Assembly: GCA_028276365.1 (NCBI GenBank)
Contig: JAPYWL010000014.1
Coordinates: 1 to 22,904 of the forward strand
Origin: Deltaproteobacteria bacterium
GTDB lineage: Bacteria > DRYD01
Length of the DNA: 22,904 nucleotides
Direction: 5' to 3'
Shown here piece by piece: positions 16,335-22,904 of the stretch (the stretch's first letter is position 1; the number at the start of each line of letters is the position of its first letter). Both the position numbers and the translations under genes were made by a program. The notes below the pieces were generated by a model that was given only the letters and a program-made list of their open reading frames with translations, was not told the DNA's origin and made no database searches.

Positions 16335-17035
16335 AATTTTCTTACAGCTAAACACCATTCTTTAATAACATCCTTATTATTTACACCATCGTAATAATAA
16401 TCATTTCTATGGATAAATTCAATTTTCATATATGGTTTATTGAATAATTTATATAAATCATCAAGTGTTGTATATCTTTGTAATCCTTTATTTGCTAAAG
16501 GCCCTATCTTAGGTATACCAGCATGATAATCCACCTCTTCAATATTTTCAAAACCATAAGTACCATCAGAAAAAGTCATCATATAAAACAATCCCCCAAT
16601 TTTCAATTTATCAAAAGCTTCATCTATTACTTTTAATGTATCATCAAAACTAATACAGTATAAACTTTCTATATCATATATACAATCATAATAATTATTA
16701 GGGAACTTTTGCAAAGAATCTCTATAATCTCCAATTTCTACAATTTCTAAAAATCTAAGTAAATTTTCTTCATCGAGCCTCTTTTTTAACTTAATGATTG
16801 CTGACTCAGATATATCAATACAAGAAACAGAAAACCCTTCCTTAGCGAGATACCAAACATTTGCTCCAGTACCGCAACCCAATTCTAAAAATCTTATTTT
16901 ACCTCTATTAGGAACATTATAAAAATTTTGGGCTACAAACCTAACAAATGGAATAGATGGATACTTACCCCATTCCTTATCCCTAAATATATTTTCCCAT
17001 ATAAATTTTAAATCTTTTATACCCCTTAGATTCAT
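16331..17035 (-). CDS. SAM-dependent methyltransferase (class I)
   Basis: A 234-residue class I methyltransferase. LELGCGTGANVWYLA at about residues 50-64 is the SAM-binding glycine-rich motif I, SVSCIDISESAI is the acidic ribose-binding loop, and YDCIYDIESLYCI is the post-motif II region. It has no membrane segments, so it acts in the cytoplasm, probably O- or N-methylating the sugar or its precursor. The substrate cannot be told from sequence. A good AAGGAAGG ribosome site precedes the ATG, and it lies 13 bases after the legB stop. The end overlaps the FemAB-like gene. Confidence 0.85.
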   Translation of the reverse strand: MNLRGIKDLKFIWENIFRDKEWGKYPSIPFVRFVAQNFYNVPNRGKIRFLELGCGTGANVWYLAKEGFSVSCIDISESAIIKLKKRLDEENLLRFLEIVEIGDYRDSLQKFPNNYYDCIYDIESLYCISFDDTLKVIDEAFDKLKIGGLFYMMTFSDGTYGFENIEEVDYHAGIPKIGPLANKGLQRYTTLDDLYKLFNKPYMKIEFIHRNDYYYDGVNNKDVIKEWCLAVRKL

Positions 17036-17048
17036 TGCTTACCTTCCT

Positions 17049-18041
17049 TTATATGTTATAAATCCAAGGTTTATAGTACTTTATGTTCTGTTTAAACCAT
17101 TCTATAGTTAGATCAATTCCTTGATCTATATTAATTTGAGGAATCCATCCCGTTATTTTTTTTAATTTTTCATTTGAACCAAGTAACCTTTCTACTTCAC
17201 TATTTTTAGGTCTAACTCTTAAATCCTCTTCTATTAATTTAACATCCGGATTAATTTTATTTATTATTTTTTCTGCTAAAGCATTAATAGATATTTCAAC
17301 CCCAGTACATATATTAATTTCCTGCCCTAATGCTTCATCCTTTTGTGAAATTTTTATAAAACCTTCTACTGTATCATCTACATATACAAAATCTCTAGTA
17401 GGGTTTAGTGAACCAATTCTAATTTCTTTATATCCAAATAAACATTGGCTAATTATAGTAGGAATAACTGCTCTAGCAGATTGTCTTGGTCCATAAGTAT
17501 TAAATGGTCTAACTATAATTACTGGTAAATTAAAACTTCTATAAAAACTTTGGGCTAAGTAATCTGCCGAAATTTTCGTAGCAGCATAAGGAGATTGTGC
17601 TTGCTTTATATGATTCTCATCTATAGGTACATATTTAGCAGTACCATATACCTCAGAAGTAGAGGTAATAATAACCCTTTGTATTGAAAAATCCAAGCTA
17701 GCTTCTAATATATTTAATGTTCCCTTTATATTAGTTTCTACATAACTCGCTGGTGAATAATAACTATAAGGTATCCCTATTAGAGCAGCTAAATGGAAAA
17801 CTACATCCACATTTTTTAAAGCTTTTCTAACAGATTCACTATCCCTTATATCACCTGTAATAACCTCTATTGAATTTAAAATATTTTTATCTAAAGTATC
17901 AAGCCATCCCCAACTGTTAAAAGAATTATATTTTACAAAAGCTTTCACTTTAGCAGACTTATCTATAAGTTTTTCAACAAGATGACTGCCTATAAAGCCT
18001 CCCGCTCCTGTTACTATAACTATTTTATCTTTTAATTTCAT
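17049..18041 (-). CDS. legB: Sugar-nucleotide 4,6-dehydratase (LegB-like, extended SDR)
   Basis: An NAD-dependent extended short-chain dehydrogenase/reductase of 330 residues. TGAGGFIGSH at residues 11-20 binds the dinucleotide, STSEVYG at 127-133 and YAATK with Tyr152/Lys156 form the catalytic set, and RPFNTYGPRQSARAVIP is the substrate-binding strand of nucleotide-sugar dehydratases. The sequence style fits LegB, which converts GDP-GlcNAc (or UDP-GlcNAc) to the 6-deoxy-4-keto sugar at the head of legionaminic acid synthesis. It is the first biosynthetic gene of the array. The 146-base gap before it is AT-rich and may contain the operon promoter, but I could not identify one confidently. Confidence 0.87.
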   Translation of the reverse strand: MKLKDKIVIVTGAGGFIGSHLVEKLIDKSAKVKAFVKYNSFNSWGWLDTLDKNILNSIEVITGDIRDSESVRKALKNVDVVFHLAALIGIPYSYYSPASYVETNIKGTLNILEASLDFSIQRVIITSTSEVYGTAKYVPIDENHIKQAQSPYAATKISADYLAQSFYRSFNLPVIIVRPFNTYGPRQSARAVIPTIISQCLFGYKEIRIGSLNPTRDFVYVDDTVEGFIKISQKDEALGQEINICTGVEISINALAEKIINKINPDVKLIEEDLRVRPKNSEVERLLGSNEKLKKITGWIPQINIDQGIDLTIEWFKQNIKYYKPWIYNI

Positions 18042-18187
18042 AAAAAAATAATAAACCCTCTTTTTTTTATAATTTCAATTCAAGAAACACATATCCCTTT
18101 TTGTCTTTATAAAATTTAAATAAATAAAAAAATTATTCTTCTGCCTTCAAAAATTAAATTAATTTAAAAACAAATCTCCTAAAATCA

Positions 18188-19426
18188 TTACTTATTAGCT
18201 AATTTAGAATATATATTTAAAAAAAGTTGGATTATATTAAATTCTTGCATAATTTGTTTTTCAAAGATATCTAAAGTATTATATATATTCCTAAACAATG
18301 CTGTATAAAATATATTTACCTTAGGAAACCAAAAGTATAATTTATTCCCTTGTGAAATAACTAAAAAATCTCCTATATTTTCTTTTACATTCAGTAATTG
18401 ATTTGCTATCCCATTTGTAATTATATCTTGATTAACACTATAATGACTAATACTATGATAATCAATTTCATTTTGAACTAAAAAATAAAAATTCTTATTA
18501 AAAATTTCATTGTTTATTGGCACATTAAAAAATGATCTAATATATTTATTTAAAGCTTCTATAAAATGAGTATTAAACAAATAAGATAAATTTAAATATC
18601 TAGATATACCAAATAAATATAATACTAAAGCAACTGAAGGTAAAAGACTAATAATGCTAAATACAAAAGAGAGTATTAAATACATTAAAACATTGTTAAT
18701 ATTATTGTTAGCAAAATTTATCATATAATTGTATAGCGAAGAACAAAAGCACAATGAAATACCAATTATTGGAATAAAAATAAAAGCAAATAAAAAACTA
18801 GCAAAAAAACTAGCAAAAGGCGCAGGAAATACAGAATAAAAATCACTTTTAGCTGATAAATTAATAGGAACTATAATAGTATTTCTTAAAAAATAAGGTA
18901 AATATAATACCCAAACCCTACCCTCAAAAAAATCCAATGTAGGCCTACCTTTGGCTAAATAGTTTTTTTTATCGATTAGTAAATTAGCTGATTTGTAAAA
19001 AATATTATTCTGATTTATTTTTAATAGATCTTTCTCAAAAATTCTAAGAGGTGCAGCAATTCCAAAATACTTTTGTCTCATAAAATTAACCAATGGAATA
19101 CTCTCTATTTCCATTCTTATTTCATTAGTTTGATTAGAATACAAAAATCCATATCTATTATAAAAATACCTTGCTAAAAAATCTTGGATTTGCCTATAAA
19201 ATAAACTAATATAAATATTAATTATTATCCCCAAAATAACGGGTAAAAAAATGAACATAAGAAATGTAATAACAAATGCCCCAAAACCATCATCTAAACG
19301 ATAAAAATAAAGTATAATAAAATAAACAAGAAATATAAAAATAAAACAAAAAATTAAAATAAAAATCAATAACATTATCAACATTTTTCTCTTCCATTCT
19401 AAATTATCTATTTCTTTAGTATCCAT
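18188..19426 (-). CDS. DUF3137-like membrane protein
   Basis: 412 residues. Two hydrophobic segments at about 15-43 and 50-77 are followed by a soluble part, then two more hydrophobic stretches at about 202-226 and 242-272, and a C-terminal domain with HYSVNQDIITNGIANQLLN and GNKLYFWFPKVNIF. This layout and the NKLYxxxP ending resemble DUF3137 proteins, whose function is not established, although the second hydrophobic pair is not something I can place in that family. There is no enzyme motif. It is on the same strand as the sugar array but separated by 146 bases, so it may or may not be co-transcribed. A truncated relative lies just upstream. Confidence 0.6.
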   Translation of the reverse strand: MDTKEIDNLEWKRKMLIMLLIFILIFCFIFIFLVYFIILYFYRLDDGFGAFVITFLMFIFLPVILGIIINIYISLFYRQIQDFLARYFYNRYGFLYSNQTNEIRMEIESIPLVNFMRQKYFGIAAPLRIFEKDLLKINQNNIFYKSANLLIDKKNYLAKGRPTLDFFEGRVWVLYLPYFLRNTIIVPINLSAKSDFYSVFPAPFASFFASFLFAFIFIPIIGISLCFCSSLYNYMINFANNNINNVLMYLILSFVFSIISLLPSVALVLYLFGISRYLNLSYLFNTHFIEALNKYIRSFFNVPINNEIFNKNFYFLVQNEIDYHSISHYSVNQDIITNGIANQLLNVKENIGDFLVISQGNKLYFWFPKVNIFYTALFRNIYNTLDIFEKQIMQEFNIIQLFLNIYSKLANK

Positions 19427-19458
19427 GTTTATTTTAAATTTATTTACTTTAAGTTTAA

Positions 19459-19659
19459 TTAAGTAATTTTTCCAAAGATATTTACTATTTCTTTAACAGC
19501 AAAAAGTTCCCTTTCTAAATCATTTATAAAATTTTCAAAAACTTTATAAATATCCTTTATAAAAATATTATTAAATACATTTTCCTTAGGAAACAAAATG
19601 TATAACTTATTATTAATTAATCCAATATAAAACTCCCCTACCTTTATTAGGTAACTCCT
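19459..19659 (-). pseudogene. C-terminal remnant of a second DUF3137-like gene
   Basis: On the minus strand a 66-codon frame ends with TAA at 19459-19461 and is closed upstream by TAG. It has no convincing start. Its translation aligns along its whole length with the C-terminus of the adjacent 412-residue protein: GEFYIGLINNKLYILFPKEN matches GDFLVISQGNKLYFWFPKVN, and VFENFINDLERE matches TLDIFEKQIMQE. It is therefore the tail of a duplicated paralogue whose front has been lost, not a chance frame. The divergence is large, so the duplication is old or the copy came from elsewhere. Confidence 0.72.
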
Positions 19660-19815
19660 CTATAAAAAGAAAAAATAATATTAAAATAGCAGCTTTTAAT
19701 ATAACATATACAAATTTCCTTTATTTTTCATTTTATCTATCATACATATACATAATTTGAAAAAAATAAAAAAACTATTAAAAGGATTATTTTTATTCTT
19801 ATAGAAATACTTTAA

Positions 19816-19876
19816 TATAGGAGATGGCGTTCTCCCTATAACCGCTCCTTAACTATAGGAGCTAATAACGCCTACC
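19816..19876 (+). promoter_or_regulatory. Fluoride riboswitch aptamer (crcB motif)
   Basis: The sequence folds as the fluoride aptamer. TATAGGAGA (19816-19824) pairs with TCTCCCTATA (19831-19840), with one bulge, around a loop containing ATGGCGT. GCTCCT (19844-19849) pairs with AGGAGC (19857-19862). The loop GGCGTT (19826-19831) pairs with AACGCC (19867-19872) as the pseudoknot. The conserved ATGG, AACC and CCTAC positions match. The joining segment reads TAATAACGCC where many examples have TGATGxCGCC, so it is a mild variant. It lies in the leader of the antiporter-UspA operon and should sense fluoride ion. No promoter could be assigned with confidence in the AT-rich DNA before it. Confidence 0.92.
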
Positions 19877-19929
19877 ACTCTTAACTAATTTATTTACAAT
19901 TTAAAACAAAAAAGAAAGGAGTGGTAGGC
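19870..19929 (+). promoter_or_regulatory. Riboswitch expression platform: stem sequestering the Shine-Dalgarno
   Basis: GCCTACCACTC at 19870-19880 is perfectly complementary to GAGTGGTAGGC at 19919-19929, separated by 38 nearly unstructured A/T-rich bases. The right arm covers the end of the AAGGAG ribosome site (19916-19921) and reaches to one base before the ATG at 19931. The left arm takes the GCC (19870-19872) of the aptamer pseudoknot strand. Aptamer and stem therefore compete: without fluoride the stem hides the ribosome site, and with fluoride the pseudoknot weakens it. No T-run follows, so control is translational. The mechanism is inferred from pairing. Confidence 0.82.
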
Positions 19930-19930
19930 A

Positions 19931-21094
19931 ATGGATTCCTTATTTAAAGACGCTTCCCTATGGTTCTTGCTTATCCTTATATCTTCCTTAATATCCTTTA
20001 GATTAGGTATTACCACTGCTTTAATAGAAATATTAATTGGTATTATCTTTGGAAATATTATAAATATAGAAATAACAGAATGGGTTAAGTTTTTAAGCTC
20101 TGTAGGTGCAGTAGTATTAACATTCCTTGCAGGTGCTGAATTAGAAACTGAAATAGTAAAAAAATATTGGAAAGAATCAACTATATTAGGTTTAATGGGC
20201 TTCTTAGCTCCTTTTATTGGAGCTACCTTAATTTCATATTACCTTCTTAAATGGAATCTAAATCAATCCTTCATTGCTGGCTTAGCTTTATCCACTACTT
20301 CTGTTGCTGTTGTATATTCCGTTATGTTTGAAACCAAACTAAATGAAACAGAATTAGGAAAACTTATTTTAGCAGCATGCTTCGTAACTGATTTAGGAAC
20401 TGTTATAACACTTGGGTTAATATTCACTAAATTTGATCTAATGTTTTGGATTTTTGTTATTGTTATGATTATATTATCCTTTATACTACCTAAATTAAGT
20501 AAAGTATATTTTGAATATGTAAAGAATCATTCAAGTGAACCTGAAGTAAAATTTATATTATTTATACTTATTCTTTTAGGTTTCTTAGCAATAAAAGGAG
20601 GCAGTGAAGCAGTTCTACCAGCTTACATAGTAGGTGCTTTACTCGCTGATAATTTCTTAGCTAATAAAGAAATGGTTAAAAGATTAAGAGTACTAACAAT
20701 CTCTTTTTTAACCCCTTTTTATTTTATTAAAGCAGGAATATTAGTTGATCTTAAATCTGTAATATCTTATCTACCCTTAGTAATATTTTTCTTATTTGTA
20801 AAAACTATATCTAAGTTTATCGGATTATATCCCTTAGGTATGTTATTTAAATTCCCCAAAAAAGTAAATATTTATATCAATTTGTTAATGAGTACAGGTC
20901 TTACCTTTGGTACTATATGTGCTCTTTATGGCTTAAATAAAAGTATTATAGATAAAAATCAATATTCTATATTAGTAGTAGTAGTTATATTAACAGCTAT
21001 AATTCCTACAATAATAGCTCAACTCTTTTTCCAACCTAAAAAAAATGAAGTTAATTTTATAAATACTAAAAATATAGAAAAAGGAGGAGATTAA
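19931..21094 (+). CDS. Cation/proton antiporter, CPA2 (KefB/NapA-like) family
   Basis: A 387-residue membrane protein with about 11-12 segments and little else, so only the transport domain is present, without the TrkA-N or TrkA-C regions of Kef systems. TM-region landmarks are GAELETEIVKKYW (about 68-80), LALSTTSVAVVYS (118-130) and AACFVTDLGTVITLG (148-162). The ion-binding site has Thr153-Asp154 where electrogenic CPA2 members usually have Asp-Asp. It is the first gene under the fluoride riboswitch and so probably takes part in fluoride tolerance, either through cation/proton exchange that offsets HF-driven acidification or more directly. The stop lies two bases before the uspA-like gene. 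Confidence 0.85.
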   Translation: MDSLFKDASLWFLLILISSLISFRLGITTALIEILIGIIFGNIINIEITEWVKFLSSVGAVVLTFLAGAELETEIVKKYWKESTILGLMGFLAPFIGATLISYYLLKWNLNQSFIAGLALSTTSVAVVYSVMFETKLNETELGKLILAACFVTDLGTVITLGLIFTKFDLMFWIFVIVMIILSFILPKLSKVYFEYVKNHSSEPEVKFILFILILLGFLAIKGGSEAVLPAYIVGALLADNFLANKEMVKRLRVLTISFLTPFYFIKAGILVDLKSVISYLPLVIFFLFVKTISKFIGLYPLGMLFKFPKKVNIYINLLMSTGLTFGTICALYGLNKSIIDKNQYSILVVVVILTAIIPTIIAQLFFQPKKNEVNFINTKNIEKGGD

Positions 21095-21096
21095 GA

Positions 21097-21516
21097 ATGT
21101 TTAATAAAATATTATTAGCTTATGATGGGTCAGAAGGTTCTAAAAATGCCCTTGAAAAAACCATTGAATTAGTTTTAAAATTCAATAGCGAATTATATAT
21201 TTTATCAGTAGGAAGGATACCAGAATATGCGGAAGTAATTTCAGAAACAGAAGAAGCTAAAGAACAAGCTTATAAGTACTATGATAAAATTTTAGCAGAA
21301 GCTTCTAAAAAATTAGAAGAAAAAGGTATAAAATCTAATACGTTAATAAAATATGGGAAACCTGGAAAAGTAATAGTAGATGTAGCAGAAGAACTAAAAG
21401 TAGATTTAATTGTATTAGGCACAAGAAAACACTCTCCCTTAGCAAGAAGACTCTTAGGAACTACTGCTGATAAAGTAGTTGATACCGCTAACTGCTCTGT
21501 CCTCGTTATAAGATAA
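21097..21516 (+). CDS. Universal stress protein (UspA family)
   Basis: A 139-residue single-domain UspA-like protein. The N-terminal ILLAYDGSEGSKNALEKTIE and the C-terminal VDLIVLGTRKHSPLARRLLG then TTADKVVDTANCSVLVIR are the family signature; the ATP-binding pattern G-2x-G-9x-G(S/T) is present except that the second Gly is Lys (GTRKHSPLARRLLGT), so nucleotide binding may be altered. An AAAGGAGGAG ribosome site overlaps the end of the antiporter gene, indicating coupled translation. UspA proteins are a recognised companion of antiporters and of fluoride-riboswitch operons, and may regulate the transporter. It faces the 21545 gene tail to tail. Confidence 0.93.
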   Translation: MFNKILLAYDGSEGSKNALEKTIELVLKFNSELYILSVGRIPEYAEVISETEEAKEQAYKYYDKILAEASKKLEEKGIKSNTLIKYGKPGKVIVDVAEELKVDLIVLGTRKHSPLARRLLGTTADKVVDTANCSVLVIR

Positions 21517-21522
21517 AGTGAA

Positions 21523-21539
21523 AAATATTTATAATATTT
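21523..21539. terminator. Possible bidirectional terminator, A/T-only hairpin
   Basis: AAATATT at 21523-21529 and AATATTT at 21533-21539 form a perfect 7-bp stem with a three-base loop, inside the 28-base gap between two convergent genes. There is no G/C pair in the stem and the flanking T-run is interrupted, so terminator function is only suggested by position. Confidence 0.3.
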
Positions 21540-21544
21540 AAAAT

Positions 21545-22132
21545 CTATTTTTCTCTTATTTTGTCTTTAATAACATTATAAAAACCGCCAATAAAAGGAA
21601 CTAATAAAAATCCTAAAGGTCCTAAAATAGAAACTCCTACTATACTTAAACCACCTATTACTATATAATCCAAAATAGAATTAACTAATCCTTTGAAACC
21701 TGATAATAAAAATCCCTTAACAGAAGCTTTTAAAACATCATTTTTTAATTCCTTAGTTAATTCATTATTTTTAATTAACTCTCTTGCTTCTTTATTCACT
21801 TTGGAATATCCTTCAATAGCTCTGGTAATACCAAAAAAAGCTGGATAACTTATACTTAGTAAGCCTAAAATTAATGAAAGATTTTTTAAACCACCTACTA
21901 AATTTAATAAATTAGGAGAAGTACCTATATAATATCCTAAAAACGGAATACTATATAAAGGTATCATTACTCCTAATCCCTTAAAAAAACCCTCCTTAAA
22001 TGAATCTTTTATATTATTACTTATATCATCAAATGAAATTTTTATCTTACTTTCCTTATCCTTATAATTTAATAAAATCCCGTCCCAATATACTTTGCTA
22101 TCTAATTTATCTTTTATATTACTTAATAGCAT
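21545..22132 (-). CDS. Membrane protein of unknown function, paralogue A
   Basis: A 195-residue protein starting with a polar region that contains VYWDGILLNYKDKESKIKIS, followed by hydrophobic, glycine-rich stretches at about 50-70, 78-100 and 155-185. The C-terminal ISILGPLGFLLVPFIGGFYN-like segment is nearly shared with the neighbour at 22152-22631 (SILGPTGIFLAPFIGSIYN), as is the N-terminal WDxxxxNxxxKE pattern, so the two genes arose by duplication. I recognise no named family and no enzyme motif; the glycine-rich hairpin-like ends suggest membrane insertion or association. A GGGGG ribosome site precedes the ATG. The two genes lie 19 bases apart and are probably co-transcribed. Confidence 0.7.
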   Translation of the reverse strand: MLLSNIKDKLDSKVYWDGILLNYKDKESKIKISFDDISNNIKDSFKEGFFKGLGVMIPLYSIPFLGYYIGTSPNLLNLVGGLKNLSLILGLLSISYPAFFGITRAIEGYSKVNKEARELIKNNELTKELKNDVLKASVKGFLLSGFKGLVNSILDYIVIGGLSIVGVSILGPLGFLLVPFIGGFYNVIKDKIREK

Positions 22133-22151
22133 AAAGTCCCCCTAATATAAT

Positions 22152-22631
22152 CTACTCTCCATATTTAGATAATAAAGATTCTTTAGTGAAATTATAGATA
22201 CTTCCAATAAATGGAGCCAAAAATATACCCGTAGGCCCTAAAATAGATATTGTAAATGATATTAACCCCGTTAATAATAAAGAATCAAAGACTCCATTAA
22301 TACCAGCCTTTACTCCAGATAATACAGCTGTTTTAAAAGCTATTTCTTTTATTTCTTTCTCATTTTTTAATCCATATAATTCAGTTAAACCAACTTTTAC
22401 ATTCTTATAAGTATCTATTCCTTTACCAATTGAACTAAATAAAGGATAAGCTACTGGATTTATAGAAACCAAAGTACCCTTTAAAGTCCCTTCTAACATA
22501 GAACCTACCGCTGTTTCACTTACATCATCATAATTTATATCCTCTTTTATTTCTTTCCCATCTTTATTTATCTTAAGGGAATCCCAAGTAAGATTATATT
22601 TTATAGAATTTGTTTTATTAATTTTATCCAT
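22152..22631 (-). CDS. Membrane protein of unknown function, paralogue B
   Basis: A 159-residue protein related to the downstream 195-residue one. The N-terminal LTWDSLKINKDGKEIKEDIN corresponds to the WDGILLNYKDKESK region of its neighbour. The middle, with GTLKGTLVSINPVAYPLFSS, is shorter than the equivalent region of the neighbour. The C-terminal glycine-rich hydrophobic part SILGPTGIFLAPFIGSIYNF is conserved between the two. A strong AAAGGAGG site precedes the ATG. Neither its location between the UspA operon and mutL nor its sequence indicates a function. Confidence 0.7.
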   Translation of the reverse strand: MDKINKTNSIKYNLTWDSLKINKDGKEIKEDINYDDVSETAVGSMLEGTLKGTLVSINPVAYPLFSSIGKGIDTYKNVKVGLTELYGLKNEKEIKEIAFKTAVLSGVKAGINGVFDSLLLTGLISFTISILGPTGIFLAPFIGSIYNFTKESLLSKYGE

Positions 22632-22785
22632 CTTTTTCCTCCTTTATTTTTTTATTATCTTTTGTAATAAAAATTAACTATTTCATTATTTCATTATTAT
22701 TAATTATAATTAAAAAACTAAAAATAAAATTGAAAACTGTAAAATTATTGTAAAAAAGATAGTATAAAAAATTAGTTAAAAAAAA

Positions 22786-22904
22786 TTAGTGTCGTTCAAA
22801 AAGTTTATTAATTTGCTTAAAATCTATCCTAATAATAGCATTTCTTCCATGAGGACAAAAATTAGGGTTTAATGAATCCAATTTTAAAATGTTTTCAAAT
22901 AGAT
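22786..22904 (-). CDS. mutL: DNA mismatch repair protein MutL, C-terminal end only
   Basis: The last 38 full codons of a gene entering from outside the window. NFCPHGRNAIIRIDFKQINK followed by LFERH and a stop matches the MutL C-terminus, where the CPHGRP motif forms part of the endonuclease metal site. The conserved Pro of CPHGRP is Asn here; the Cys and His expected to bind metal are kept. The frame is open to the window edge with no start visible, so nothing can be said of the ATPase domain. A gap of about 154 bases with no recognisable feature separates it from paralogue B. Confidence 0.93.
   Translation of the reverse strand, partial: LFENILKLDSLNPNFCPHGRNAIIRIDFKQINKLFERH

Noticed and set aside
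19870-19929. Rho-independent terminator as the riboswitch platform
   Set aside because: The 11-bp stem is not followed by a T-run and it runs up to the start codon, so it fits ribosome-site sequestration instead.
1-22904. Insertion sequence, prophage, tRNA or CRISPR array
   Set aside because: I saw no transposase, integrase, phage structural gene, tRNA cloverleaf or regularly spaced repeats on either strand.

Overview
The window is very AT-rich bacterial DNA with clear Shine-Dalgarno sites and tightly packed operons. One edge carries the start of folE (GTP cyclohydrolase I) and the other the end of mutL, so a mainly accessory segment lies between two housekeeping genes. Low GC, strong GGAGG-type ribosome sites and a fluoride riboswitch would fit a low-GC anaerobe such as a clostridial lineage, but no gene here fixes the taxonomy.

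Layout. 1-521 (minus): partial folE. 522-1374: long gap with two decayed-looking reading frames. 1375-2738 (plus): two overlapping genes for unrecognised membrane proteins, followed by a weak terminator-like hairpin. 2858-18041 (minus): one head-to-tail array for a nonulosonic (sialic-like, probably legionaminic-type) acid and its decoration. In transcription order it holds a LegB-like sugar-nucleotide dehydratase, a SAM methyltransferase, a FemAB/GNAT-like acyltransferase, NeuB/LegI, NeuC/LegG, a formyltransferase, a PIG-L deacetylase, a frameshifted DegT-like aminotransferase, a PtmE-like CBS nucleotidyltransferase, a LegF/NeuA-like CMP-sugar synthetase, a radical SAM/SPASM gene with an in-frame TGA, an SGNH hydrolase, a GT-B-like glycosyltransferase, and a HisH/HisF/PP-loop amidotransferase trio that makes acetamidino-type groups. 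18188-19426 (minus): a DUF3137-like membrane protein, preceded at 19459-19659 by the C-terminal remnant of a paralogue. 19816-21516 (plus): a fluoride riboswitch with a visible translational expression platform, a CPA2-type cation/proton antiporter and a universal stress protein. 21545-22631 (minus): two tandem paralogous membrane proteins of unknown function. 22786-22904 (minus): the mutL C-terminus.

How the genes work together. PtmE-like, LegB, NeuC and NeuB functions would build the nine-carbon acid and LegF would activate it with CMP. The formyltransferase, deacetylase, methyltransferase, FemAB-like protein and amidotransferase trio would modify its amino and hydroxyl groups, and the GT-B protein may transfer it to the cell surface. 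A canonical LegC aminotransferase of about 380 residues is absent, and the only aminotransferase-like gene is frameshifted. Two disrupted genes in one array suggest partial decay, variation within the population, or sequencing errors.

The best-supported regulatory element is the fluoride riboswitch. An 11-bp stem formed by the 3' end of the aptamer and the region around the antiporter Shine-Dalgarno overlaps the aptamer pseudoknot strand, which gives a direct ON/OFF model for fluoride control of an operon with no crcB or CLC-F gene in the window.
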